Below are positions 18,219 through 27,015 of a stretch of DNA of 59,935 nt, piece by piece (the first letter of the stretch is position 1; every line of letters starts with the position of its first letter). The notes under the pieces are model-generated. The model was given only the letters and a program-made list of their open reading frames with translations, was not told the origin of the DNA and did no database searches. The translations under genes and the position numbers were made by a program. The DNA is from Bacteroidetes bacterium UBA2364 (lineage in GTDB: Bacteria; Bacteroidota; Rhodothermia; Rhodothermales; UBA2364). The stretch lies in NCBI GenBank assembly GCA_002344075.1, contig DDTM01000063.1, forward strand, positions 1-59,935, read 5' to 3'.

Positions 18219-19550
18219 ATGAAAAATTTCATCAATCATGCCTTGATTTTCTTTTTTCCCGTGCTTCTTGGGATAATGGTTTCCACTTTTTCAACAGGAT
18301 GCGACCAACCGCCCACTCCCGCTGCGTGCTCGGATAACCGTACACCCATTATCTTTGTACATGGTGCTTTGGCTTCGGGAGACACCTATTCACTTCAAGC
18401 ACAGAGGTTTACGTCTAATGGCTACTGTACAAAACAATTGATTACCTTTGACTGGAATACGCTCAATAACGGCAACACCTCTACGGCATTGGAAGTGCTT
18501 CAACAACAGATAAGCCGAGTACTTCAAGAACAGAATGTTCCAAAAGTTGTTTTGATTGGCCATTCGGCTGGGGCTTCGTTGGTTTACAATTTTGCCAAAA
18601 CTGCCGAGAATGCCCACAAATTGGAAAGGGTTGTTTTGATTGGCGGAGCTACTCAAGCCAAACCCGGTGGCCCAGACGGTTCTTTACCAACACTCAACAT
18701 CTATTCAACCAGCGATACGATTGTACGTACCGGCGGAGATATCCCTGGTGCACAAAACGTAAAACTGACAACAGAAGACCACTATGAAGTGGCAACCGGA
18801 GCTTCGACTTTTTCTTCGCTGTATGCTTTTCTAAACAATGGCATGGCTCCCAAAACCACAGATGTGCAAGCAGAAGAAGAAATATTCCTTTCCGGAAAAG
18901 TGGTCTCGCTGGGCGAAAACACCATCGCTAAAAATGCAACCATTAAAATCTTTGAAACTGATCCGGCTACCGGAACATTTTCTCAGAATTCCCTTAGAGC
19001 AACTTTAAAGACCGACGCAGACGGCGATTGGGGCCCCTTTTGGGCTAAGAAAGACCTCCGCTATGCCTTTCAAGTTATTCCAGCCAATACAGCAGACCGC
19101 AAAGTCGTTTATTACCGAGAACCTTTTACCCGTTCTGATCATCTGGTGTACCTCCGCACCTTGCCAGGTATAGGAAGCATAGCCGGACTCTTAACCGGAA
19201 GTTTACCCGCCACCGATGCCGAAACGGGTTTGGTCGTTTTTAGCGCAAACAAAGCGATTATACATGAACGAGACCGTCTTTTCATCGGAAGCAATGAATT
19301 ATCGCTCCCCACATTTGCTTCCGCTTCCCAAACCACCATTGCCTTTTTCCTGTATGACGACAACGGAAATCGTCAAAGTGACCTCAGCCCTATTCCACTG
19401 TTTAATGGATTTCCATTCTTAAAAGGGGTGGATTATTATCTGCGTTCCACTGACATAGGTCCTATTTCTTTGGTTTTCAACAACCGAACCATGAACCTTG
19501 CACGTTTACAAGCCCTGAAAGATGGTATCGTGGTTGCTGTTTTTAATTAA
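18219..19550 (+). CDS. Lipase-like alpha/beta-hydrolase lipoprotein
   Basis: A 443-residue predicted lipoprotein. A hydrophobic leader ends in STGC, a lipobox, and PIIFVHGALASGDTYSLQ supplies the oxyanion-hole region. The nucleophile elbow is IGHSAGASLV (Ser about 116), with candidate acid in IYSTSDTIVRT and His in TTEDHYEVATG. The second half (about 215-443) looks like two beta-rich modules resembling those after the hydrolase domain in some bacterial and archaeal lipases; this is a weak match. The substrate may be an ester lipid or polyester. I chose the ATG at 18219 so that the leader is signal-like. It is divergent from the hexosaminidase gene across 104 bp. Confidence 0.8.
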   Translation: MKNFINHALIFFFPVLLGIMVSTFSTGCDQPPTPAACSDNRTPIIFVHGALASGDTYSLQAQRFTSNGYCTKQLITFDWNTLNNGNTSTALEVLQQQISRVLQEQNVPKVVLIGHSAGASLVYNFAKTAENAHKLERVVLIGGATQAKPGGPDGSLPTLNIYSTSDTIVRTGGDIPGAQNVKLTTEDHYEVATGASTFSSLYAFLNNGMAPKTTDVQAEEEIFLSGKVVSLGENTIAKNATIKIFETDPATGTFSQNSLRATLKTDADGDWGPFWAKKDLRYAFQVIPANTADRKVVYYREPFTRSDHLVYLRTLPGIGSIAGLLTGSLPATDAETGLVVFSANKAIIHERDRLFIGSNELSLPTFASASQTTIAFFLYDDNGNRQSDLSPIPLFNGFPFLKGVDYYLRSTDIGPISLVFNNRTMNLARLQALKDGIVVAVFN

Positions 19551-19553
19551 AAA

Positions 19554-21122
19554 TCAGGACTTCCATCTTAACCACCTTAAATAGTTTGTATAACGCTGGT
19601 GCAAATATTTTAGCTTTAGCAGGTCGTCATAAAGGTTGCCATACAACTTTCGTCCTTTACTCCATTCGGCCAATAATCCTTCTATTTTTGCTAAGCGGGC
19701 CTTTACTTCTTTTTCGGTTAAACCTTCAATGCCCAAATCAAATTCCTTAGACAAGTCTGCCACCGGATCTTGCCTGTCTAAGTCTAATCGGTCGTATTCG
19801 GCACAAGAAAGGTCAAACATTTTACGTATCCATCCAATCCGGTCCACACGATAAATACTGTTGTTTTCCTGCTCAAAAAAATGGGCATCTAAATTTGGAA
19901 CCAATTTATCATGCAGTACGAAGGGCAGAATCTGGCGAACATCTTCCAAATCCGCTTCGGTATTCCCTCTGAAAAAGGCAATGGCTTTAATATAAATAAT
20001 TGCCGTCATGATAGCCCGAACTGATAGGCCATTTTTGGTTTGCAAGCCGATATCCTTGCTCTTATCTGTACCTGTTGCCGCATTTGCCACTTGCAAAAAA
20101 TCTATGGATGATAATTTCAGGGTGTCTTTGGTTTTGTACTCAAATTGTTCTGCGGCCTGTTCCATAAACTCGAACTGACTTGTAAAAAACTCCAGACGGC
20201 GTTGTACTAGATAAGGAACCTGAACCGCTACGATCTGGGTGTATGCCCGATCCAATTCTTCAGCAGTAAAAATGATTTCCTGTGGGACAATTTCTTCAGG
20301 GCGAATGCCCGATTCAATCCGGTTCATCAGATCTCCGATGAAGCGCGACGGAAAGTGTAGGGCTTTCACCACCACATCTATTCGGTCACGAAGCGCCTCA
20401 ATCACCTGATAGGTTCCACCACCCGCATCATCGTTGGCAGTGAGGTACCAAGCAGCTTCCGGACATTCATAGATCTGATCCAAAACTTCGGCATAGTTAT
20501 CGCCCATTAACGTGAGCAATGCCGATTGCGTGCGGGTAGGAATTCGGTTGTATTCATCAACTATTTTCACGCGCATCCCCAGCCACTTCCGCCAAGCAAT
20601 CCGAATGTCATCCATGTTTTCTGCATTCACCAAATCTTTGGGAAGAGGATTGCCCAGCAAGTCAGTTACAGTCATTTCTGGTTGGCCGTGTTGAATGCCC
20701 CTGCGAATTTCTTTAATGGAATAACCCGCCAAAACGGCCATGAGGATTGCACTTGCTGTTTTCCCCCGCCCCGGCCCTCCGACAAAAAGACACCTCCGCC
20801 GCACCATCAGGTTGAGCAAAGGAATCAATACAAAACTGGAGTAACTTTGTCCCGAAGGCAGCATAAGGGTATGTTTTGCATCCCCAAAAACAAAGGAAGC
20901 CGAAGGCCCTTCCTGATAGGATATGTCATAAAAAGGGCTGATGATGGCATTGTTTATCATCCAAAAGTACGCTTGTCGGAGCTTTTCGTCTATTGCAATA
21001 ACGGATTCTCCAGTTGACACCGCTGCTATCGGGCCAGCAAAGAGGTCTGCTACATCGAACTTTTTTGAAGAGCGCTCAGCATGTGGATTGGTAGGGGCAA
21101 CCGATACTTTATTAAATTGCAT
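19554..21122 (-). CDS. MoxR-type AAA+ ATPase
   Basis: A cytosolic AAA+ ATPase of the MoxR branch, 522 residues from the ATG at 21122 (upstream starts at 21149 or a TTG at 21161 are possible). It has Walker A GGPGRGKTAS (about 115-123), a Walker B region VKIVDEYNRIPTRTQSALLTLMGD typical of MoxR, sensor-1 LTANDDAGGG and arginine-finger region EALRDRIDVVV. The C-terminal ~200 residues extend past the usual MoxR length, with a charged helical tail. MoxR ATPases usually act as chaperones with VWA-domain partners; no VWA gene is adjacent. It converges with the lipase-like gene, the stops being 4 bp apart. Confidence 0.88.
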   Translation of the reverse strand: MQFNKVSVAPTNPHAERSSKKFDVADLFAGPIAAVSTGESVIAIDEKLRQAYFWMINNAIISPFYDISYQEGPSASFVFGDAKHTLMLPSGQSYSSFVLIPLLNLMVRRRCLFVGGPGRGKTASAILMAVLAGYSIKEIRRGIQHGQPEMTVTDLLGNPLPKDLVNAENMDDIRIAWRKWLGMRVKIVDEYNRIPTRTQSALLTLMGDNYAEVLDQIYECPEAAWYLTANDDAGGGTYQVIEALRDRIDVVVKALHFPSRFIGDLMNRIESGIRPEEIVPQEIIFTAEELDRAYTQIVAVQVPYLVQRRLEFFTSQFEFMEQAAEQFEYKTKDTLKLSSIDFLQVANAATGTDKSKDIGLQTKNGLSVRAIMTAIIYIKAIAFFRGNTEADLEDVRQILPFVLHDKLVPNLDAHFFEQENNSIYRVDRIGWIRKMFDLSCAEYDRLDLDRQDPVADLSKEFDLGIEGLTEKEVKARLAKIEGLLAEWSKGRKLYGNLYDDLLKLKYLHQRYTNYLRWLRWKS

Positions 21123-21192
21123 GGTAAAAGATCTTTTTTTACGGTACATTGGCTTGTTCAAAATAAGGCTAACATCCCCTAAATTGTTCTGT

Positions 21193-21552
21193 ATGCTACT
21201 GGAAAAAACCCAAAAAGCCGCTCAGGTGCTGGAAATCCACCAAATAAAACGCCATATTTTTTTATGTGCTGCCCCAACAAAGTGCAAATGTGCCTCCGAA
21301 GAAGAAGGGAATATATCTTGGACCTACCTTAAAAAACGGTTGGATGAGTTAAACCTCACCAAATCTGGCGGGGTCTTTCGCACCAAAGCAAATTGTTTGC
21401 GCGTCTGCCTCCAAGGCCCTGTGGCGGTGGTGTATCCGGAAGGTGCTTGGTATCACTCTTGTACGCCCGAAGTATTAGAACGCATCATTCAAGAACACCT
21501 TGTGAATGGGCAACTGGTGCATGAATACCTGATTCTGCAAAAACCATTATGA
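21193..21552 (+). CDS. Thioredoxin-like [2Fe-2S] ferredoxin
   Basis: A 119-residue cytosolic electron carrier of the thioredoxin-like (Shethna/cyanobacterial) [2Fe-2S] ferredoxin family. Four cysteines are arranged as in the family: HIFLCAAPTKCKC near the N-terminus and RTKANCLRVCLQGP in the middle. The family block VVYPEGAWYHSCTPEVLER follows. The open frame extends 84 codons upstream, but that part is antisense to the MoxR gene, so I start at the ATG at 21193. The stop codon overlaps the next gene's start by 4 nt, so the two are translationally coupled. Confidence 0.92.
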   Translation: MLLEKTQKAAQVLEIHQIKRHIFLCAAPTKCKCASEEEGNISWTYLKKRLDELNLTKSGGVFRTKANCLRVCLQGPVAVVYPEGAWYHSCTPEVLERIIQEHLVNGQLVHEYLILQKPL

Positions 21553-22211
21553 TGCCAGAAGTACTTTACGAAGACAACCATCTGTTGGTCATCAACAAGC
21601 CAGCGGGACTCTTGGCGCAAGAAGACGCTACCGGCGACCCCGATGTACTGACGATTTGTAAGCAATACCTCAAGGAAAAATACGCCAAACCCGGTGCTGT
21701 ATTCTTGGGGCTTGTTCATCGTTTAGACCGCCCTGCTTCTGGGGTAATGGTGCTCGCAAGGACCTCAAAAGCAGCTTCCCGATTATCCGAACAAATCCGA
21801 AGCCGCACCATCGAAAAAACGTATTGGATCTTGGTGGAAGGGAAAGTGTCTGGGCATGGAACGTGCGAGGACTACTTGCTGAAGGAGAATAACTTTGTGC
21901 GACTGGTAGATGGATCTCAGGCACGAGCACAGTTAGCTCGTCTCTCATGGAAATCGCTGAAGGTATTTAGCAGAGACTCCTTGTTGGAAGTGGCCTTAGA
22001 GACCGGAAGGCCACACCAAATTCGGGTGCAATTTTCTGCTCGTAACATGCCCGTGTGCGGAGACCTTAAATACGGTGCAAAGACTCCTTTGTCCGACCGT
22101 AGCATTGCGCTCCATTGTCGGGCAATGACTTTTAAACACCCTACCCAAGAACAATTACTCTCCATCACCGCCCCTGCACCCAGAATTTGGGGTCTGGCAT
22201 TAGACGAGTAG
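21549..22211 (+). CDS. RluA-family pseudouridine synthase
   Basis: RNA-modifying enzyme that isomerises uridine to pseudouridine, 220 residues. The catalytic aspartate is in the family signature LVHRLDRPASGVMVLART. The N-terminal strand VLYEDNHLLVINKPAG and the later LETGRPHQIRVQFSARN complete the fold. No S4 domain is present, so it resembles the short RluA/TruC-type enzymes; the target RNA site cannot be assigned. It overlaps the ferredoxin gene by 4 nt. A second ATG follows immediately at 21552. Confidence 0.92.
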   Translation: MMPEVLYEDNHLLVINKPAGLLAQEDATGDPDVLTICKQYLKEKYAKPGAVFLGLVHRLDRPASGVMVLARTSKAASRLSEQIRSRTIEKTYWILVEGKVSGHGTCEDYLLKENNFVRLVDGSQARAQLARLSWKSLKVFSRDSLLEVALETGRPHQIRVQFSARNMPVCGDLKYGAKTPLSDRSIALHCRAMTFKHPTQEQLLSITAPAPRIWGLALDE

Positions 22212-22236
22212 CACGCTAAAGCCCATTGCTTCCCCT

Positions 22237-23070
22237 TTAACAACGTTCCAAGATCCACTCTACCACCTTTTCGATGACATCTGCCCGTTCTGGTTCATTC
22301 AATGTTTCGTGAAAAAGCCCTTCCCAAAGGTAGAGCCGCTTATCTTTTGAAGAGATGGCTTCATAAGCCAATTGACTGCCTAACGGATCGGTAAGTTGGT
22401 CAGCCGTGCCATGAAACAGCAAGACGGGAGCCTTTACCTCTGAAAAGCGTTGCGAAAAGATTTTCGCAACCTTAAGAATTTCCGCCCCTGTTCTGGCTCT
22501 TATCCCACCGATGTAGTTAAGTGGATCGTTTACATATGCTTGAACCACTTTCTCGTCTCGTGAAATATGCGCCGCCTGAAGTGGGGAAGTCGCTAATTTG
22601 GGGAAAAGGAACCCGATCACAGGTGCCAATTTTTGTAGTAGTGGGGAAACATTAGGATGCACTTTGGTACTTGCACTACTAAAAATCCAACCCTTTACCC
22701 GATCCGTCTGATGATCCAATACATATTTCATGACCACGGCTCCACCCAGGCTATGGCCCATGATGAAAAGTGGTCGTGGGCCAATCCGCGCTTGAACCCG
22801 TTTCACGACCAAATTCAGATCGTCCACATAATCATCAAAACAATCCACATAGGCCCTTAGTCCTTCAGATTTACCATGCCCCTGTTGATCGTAGGCAAAT
22901 ACTTCTATTTGTTGTTCACACAAATCTCGTGCAAACGGGACGTAGCGCCCGGAATGTTCGGCAAGCCCATGAACCAAAACTAAAGCAGCCTTTGCCTCTC
23001 CTGAATCAGGATGCCAAGACTGCTCAAAAATACGATTTTTATGTCCGGAAAAATAATCTTGTCTGTGCAT
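22237..23070 (-). CDS. Alpha/beta hydrolase, monoacylglycerol-lipase-like
   Basis: A 277-residue soluble serine hydrolase of the serine aminopeptidase S33/hydrolase_4 type. It has LVLVHGLAEHSGRY for the oxyanion hole, the YDQQGHGKSEG block characteristic of monoglyceride lipases, nucleophile elbow IMGHSLGGAVV, acid in LLFHGTADQLTDP and catalytic His in LWEGLFHETLNEPER. The likely reaction is hydrolysis of monoacylglycerol or a lysophospholipid-type ester. No signal peptide is visible. It lies 37 bp after the lytic transglycosylase gene on the same strand. Confidence 0.9.
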   Translation of the reverse strand: MHRQDYFSGHKNRIFEQSWHPDSGEAKAALVLVHGLAEHSGRYVPFARDLCEQQIEVFAYDQQGHGKSEGLRAYVDCFDDYVDDLNLVVKRVQARIGPRPLFIMGHSLGGAVVMKYVLDHQTDRVKGWIFSSASTKVHPNVSPLLQKLAPVIGFLFPKLATSPLQAAHISRDEKVVQAYVNDPLNYIGGIRARTGAEILKVAKIFSQRFSEVKAPVLLFHGTADQLTDPLGSQLAYEAISSKDKRLYLWEGLFHETLNEPERADVIEKVVEWILERC

Positions 23071-23107
23071 ATGACGCCTTAAAATAAACAGGCCGCCTAC
23101 ACAGGGA

Positions 23108-24289
23108 TTATTGACTGACGCGCCACCGTCGGGCGCCAGATGTCGAAACCGGTGTAGGAGATGCCTCTGGTTGCGGGTGAGGCAAGGTAATGGTTTGCGG
23201 CTCGGAAATCAATCGGCTTTGGAAACTTGACGGAGATTTTTGTTCTCCGACAACGGCCAAGGCCATATGCACCACCAATGGGCTGGCTACTTCTACAGGC
23301 TCCCATTTCTCGCCATTGAACTGCCAAAACTGACGTCGTTCATTGTAGTGGTCTATTGCTTGATCCATAGTCATGGTATTCCGGTTATGTCCATTCCCGC
23401 GATAATAACTTACATTCCCCCATCCATCATAATAAGGTAAACTGGCCCAAGTAGGCGCCGCTTTCCGAATTGCACCATGAACATCATCCCGACCAATAAA
23501 GGACAAAACACCCCGTTCATGTAACAACAGAATGGTTGCCATATCTTGCCCCTCTGGCTCAAAAGTCAGGTTTGCACTGGGGTATCGGTGAACCATCGGA
23601 TTAAAGGTTTTTCTCAAAAACTGATAACGACCTGCTGCGGTACTTCCCTTCACCTTGATGCCCGGATGCATTCGCGTAAAGTTTTTGATCCGCTTAAACG
23701 TATGTAATACTTTGTATGATTCTTCATCGTAGCCCATATCACCCACTTCACCGCGTGCAATCACGTCCAGAAATGCCCGCACTCTTGCATCCTCATATGC
23801 CTTTCTCGCCATAGAAACGGTTCTATGTTCACCAACGGCTGAAATTCCTGTCCACTTACCAGCCTCACCGGTGGTATGTGTGGTCGCAGGACTACTGTGG
23901 GCTGGAGGTGCGTCTGTATCTACCTCTATGAACAAGCGCTGATCGTTCCCTACACCAATCGGACTCGACAACTGAACGGCAAACCGACTTTCTATCGGTG
24001 CGGGTGCCAACTGATTTGTTGACGAAGGTACTCTGCGGCGAATATCCGGATTGGCACTATCTCTTGGTAATCGCGGATCGTTAGGATCCTGATTCGGCGT
24101 TTCGGATGTGAGTGATTTTTTCTCAGTAACCAGCACACGTTCTAAAACGGGTGTTTGCATCCCCAAACGTGCCTTGGTCCTATACTGCGACCGCCAACCT
24201 GGTGCGTCCTGAGGCACCTCTTGCGCTATAGCCCAAAGAGGCATGAGCACCAGAAAAAAAGAAAAAAGATATTGATTTAATTTAAACAT
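23108..24289 (-). CDS. Secreted lambda-R-like lytic transglycosylase (GH104-type)
   Basis: A 393-residue exported protein. A signal peptide (ending WAIAQ) and a low-complexity Pro/Ser region (about 25-160) precede a ~150-residue domain resembling phage lambda endolysin R. The matching blocks are VRAFLDVIARGEVGD (the Glu near residue 180 aligns with the R-protein catalytic Glu), MHPGI, STAAGRYQFLRKTF, LLLHERGVLSFIGRDDVHGAIR and PTWASLPYY. R-type enzymes cleave the glycan strand of peptidoglycan to anhydro-muramic ends. A further region and a Pro-rich tail ending RRWRVSQ follow. Next to the L,D-transpeptidase gene this suggests cell-wall remodelling rather than phage lysis. Confidence 0.8.
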   Translation of the reverse strand: MFKLNQYLFSFFLVLMPLWAIAQEVPQDAPGWRSQYRTKARLGMQTPVLERVLVTEKKSLTSETPNQDPNDPRLPRDSANPDIRRRVPSSTNQLAPAPIESRFAVQLSSPIGVGNDQRLFIEVDTDAPPAHSSPATTHTTGEAGKWTGISAVGEHRTVSMARKAYEDARVRAFLDVIARGEVGDMGYDEESYKVLHTFKRIKNFTRMHPGIKVKGSTAAGRYQFLRKTFNPMVHRYPSANLTFEPEGQDMATILLLHERGVLSFIGRDDVHGAIRKAAPTWASLPYYDGWGNVSYYRGNGHNRNTMTMDQAIDHYNERRQFWQFNGEKWEPVEVASPLVVHMALAVVGEQKSPSSFQSRLISEPQTITLPHPQPEASPTPVSTSGARRWRVSQ

Positions 24290-24384
24290 GTTTGTTCTGG
24301 ATGATTGCGGGGTGGTGGCAGACTACCGCCATAAGCCGATTAATAGAGTCTTAACAGCCCAAAAAGGCTTAAAGACATGGTCAA

Positions 24385-25365
24385 TTATTTCCAATACAAT
24401 TGGATGGGCGTCCCAATAGGAATGATTCTAAAAAGTTCATCTACCTCCTCATTTTTAAGGGCAATACACCCTTCTGTCCAATTTCCATTTGTACGACCCT
24501 CTCCATGAATAAAGATAGACCCACCCAACTTGGTTCTTGCGGTAGGACTCTCCCCTATTTCAAGGGCCATTTTAATCCGCTGAAACTCTTTTGGGGTAAT
24601 CAAACTGTTTTCAAGCCCCCACTTGGCATCTAATAAATTTGGATAGCCAATAGCAAGGTTTTTATGATATTTACTTTTGGTTGATTTACCCGTAATCAGG
24701 TATTGACCTTCTGGAGTCAACCCATCTTTCAATTGTCGTTTCGGCAACTCAGGACTTCGGCCCAAGTTTACTTTGTAACGTCGTACCAAATTATCGCCGT
24801 CATAAACATAGAGAATGCGTTTTTGCTTATTCACCTCTAATCGTGGATTGGCCAACGGTTTATGTAGAGGGAGGCGGTTTTGTTCTTCCGTTGCAAAGGC
24901 TATGAGACCATCTGGATCCGAAATCGCCACAGCCTTTTTTTCTTCTATAAGATTGTCTATAATGACTACTCGGTTTTCTTCCCTTTCTATCACATTAGGT
25001 TTAACAGAAGAAGTGATTTTTTTATCGGGATTGCTCCCTATACCAGAGCGCCAGTTTCGTTTCTGTATTGCTTTCGGTTCACTAAGGCTTTCTACTGGGG
25101 TATCCGTTACAAGCAGCGCCTGTCCTTTTTTTTCTGCCTGTCTGGTATCGTCTTCGGGTAATTTAAGCTGTACCTCTGCAAACATTAGCAATGTTTCACC
25201 CTCCTTTACTGCATGTTCTTGACGGACTTCATCCGTTTTAACGGGTGACAAGGTTGCAGTGACCCGCCAACGACGGACACTACCAAGAGAATCGGACCCA
25301 ACAAAGGCAAACGCCGGTGCGGTGCTCATTAGCAACAACAGAACGAAATATCCGAAACGATTCAT
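24385..25365 (-). CDS. Exported L,D-transpeptidase (YkuD domain)
   Basis: A 326-residue exported protein with signal peptide MNRFGYFVLLLLMSTAPAFA. The N-terminal ~160 residues are charged and look unstructured. The YkuD domain (about 170-326) begins LEVNKQKRILYVYDGDNLVRRY. Its active-site block is GSIFIHGEG followed by NWTEGCIALKNEEVDELF, with the nucleophilic cysteine near residue 300. Such enzymes form 3-3 peptidoglycan cross-links or attach proteins to the wall. A short motif RRWRV just after the signal peptide recurs at the C-terminus of the neighbouring transglycosylase. Confidence 0.9.
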   Translation of the reverse strand: MNRFGYFVLLLLMSTAPAFAFVGSDSLGSVRRWRVTATLSPVKTDEVRQEHAVKEGETLLMFAEVQLKLPEDDTRQAEKKGQALLVTDTPVESLSEPKAIQKRNWRSGIGSNPDKKITSSVKPNVIEREENRVVIIDNLIEEKKAVAISDPDGLIAFATEEQNRLPLHKPLANPRLEVNKQKRILYVYDGDNLVRRYKVNLGRSPELPKRQLKDGLTPEGQYLITGKSTKSKYHKNLAIGYPNLLDAKWGLENSLITPKEFQRIKMALEIGESPTARTKLGGSIFIHGEGRTNGNWTEGCIALKNEEVDELFRIIPIGTPIQLYWK

Positions 25366-25497
25366 GATGGTTAATTTTCAAAATTCTTGTATCAAAAAAC
25401 AGACCATTTTTAAAAAGAATGTGCTCTTCGTTTGGGGAAACCTTACATGCAGTTTATTTTTGAGCCAACAAAAGCCCCTAATCTGCATATTTCCAAA

Positions 25498-27000
25498 ATG
25501 AATCCATCTTTTTTTCGCCTCAAAGAGCGAATTGCCGAGGTAGCCGATCTCAAGAGTGCTGCCGCCGTCTTAGAATGGGATCAAGAAACCTATATGCCCG
25601 AAGGCGCTGGTGAAGTTCGCGCACATCAGGTAGCCACACTCAGAAAACTCGCCCATTCGCTCCTAACCTCCGACGAAGCAGCTCTTCTGCTCGACGAAGC
25701 CATCCATTCCGAAGATCCACCCACCCCCCACTCCGATCATCACCTTTTGCTAACCATCTGGAAACGCGATATGGACCGTGCACGAAAATTGCCGTCAGAA
25801 TTGGTTTTCAAAAAAAGCAAAGCCATTGGATATGCAAAGGAAAGTTGGAAACAGGCGAGGCTGCATCAAGACTTTAGCCGCTTTGAGTCTGACCTTTCTC
25901 GATTGGTTGATTTTGCACGACAGGAATCTGCTATTTTGGGCTATTCGGAGCATCCTTACGATGCACTTTTGGATGAGTTTGAACCAGGTATGACCACCCA
26001 ACAAGTCAAAACCTTATTCGAAGACTTGCGGAAAGAACTGATTCCATTGGTTCAACAAATGACCGTTGCTCCACAGCCAGCAGACGCATTTTTATACCAA
26101 AAATTTGACTCGGCCAAACAATGGGATTTGGGGATGTATGCACTCAAATCGGTAGGATACGACTTTTCACGAGGCCGCCAAGACCTGTCCACACACCCTT
26201 TTTCAGCGACTTTTGACATCTCTGACGTCCGAATCACGACCAGAATACTTGAACACAACCTAATTTCAGGCATCTTCAGTACCCTACATGAGTTCGGACA
26301 TGCACTCTATGAACAACAAATAGACCCCAAATGGCGCCGAACTTTAGTTGCGGAAGGCACCTCGCTGGGCATTCATGAGTCCCAATCACGTCTTTGGGAA
26401 AACCATATTGGGCGCAGTTTCCCATTTTGGACCTCACTGTTTCCAACTCTTCAATCGTATTTCCCCGAATCGTTGTCTGGAATCACCCTTCAGGATTTCT
26501 ATCGCGCAATAAACCGTGTTACTCCTTCCCTTATTCGGGTTGAGGCCGACGAGGTGACCTATCCACTACATGTATTGTTACGATTCGAGTTGGAGGCAGA
26601 TTTGATAGAAGGTCTATTAGAAGTGCGGGATTTACCCGAAATTTGGCGGACAAAAATGCAGTCTTATCTGGGAGTGACTCCTAAGAACGAAACCGAAGGG
26701 GTTTTGCAAGACATTCATTGGTCTCTGGGTGCTTTTGGATACTTTCCAACTTATACATTGGGCACGCTGTATGCTGCACAATTTTATGAACAAGCGTCCG
26801 CCTCGCTGGGCGATCTGGATAATCAAATAAAAGCAGGAAATTTCGCACCCTTAAGAGAATGGCTACGCACCCAGATTCATCAGTTTGGGAGGTCTAAATC
26901 CGCGTCAATGTTGGTTAACCAAATTACAGGATCTGGGCTAACCACCGCACCATGGATCCAATACATCAAGAAGAAGTATGGTGAAATATATGAATTATGA
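25498..27000 (+). CDS. Carboxypeptidase Taq-type metallopeptidase, M32
   Basis: A 500-residue cytosolic zinc metallocarboxypeptidase of family M32. The HEXXH-type motif is TLHEFGHALYEQQ, and the third ligand lies in the GIHESQSRLWENHIGRS block, a family signature. VLEWDQETYMPEGA near the N-terminus and RVEADEVTYPLHVLLRFELE are further M32 hallmarks. I use the ATG at 25498, which matches the family N-terminus; the frame opens earlier at 25432. It is divergent from the L,D-transpeptidase gene across 132 bp. Confidence 0.94.
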   Translation: MNPSFFRLKERIAEVADLKSAAAVLEWDQETYMPEGAGEVRAHQVATLRKLAHSLLTSDEAALLLDEAIHSEDPPTPHSDHHLLLTIWKRDMDRARKLPSELVFKKSKAIGYAKESWKQARLHQDFSRFESDLSRLVDFARQESAILGYSEHPYDALLDEFEPGMTTQQVKTLFEDLRKELIPLVQQMTVAPQPADAFLYQKFDSAKQWDLGMYALKSVGYDFSRGRQDLSTHPFSATFDISDVRITTRILEHNLISGIFSTLHEFGHALYEQQIDPKWRRTLVAEGTSLGIHESQSRLWENHIGRSFPFWTSLFPTLQSYFPESLSGITLQDFYRAINRVTPSLIRVEADEVTYPLHVLLRFELEADLIEGLLEVRDLPEIWRTKMQSYLGVTPKNETEGVLQDIHWSLGAFGYFPTYTLGTLYAAQFYEQASASLGDLDNQIKAGNFAPLREWLRTQIHQFGRSKSASMLVNQITGSGLTTAPWIQYIKKKYGEIYEL

Positions 27001-27015
27001 AGTTTAACGCTCTGC

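Noticed and set aside
20941..21192. Upstream extension of the ferredoxin frame
   Set aside because: The 84 extra codons are antisense to the MoxR gene, and the ferredoxin family starts near the ATG at 21193.
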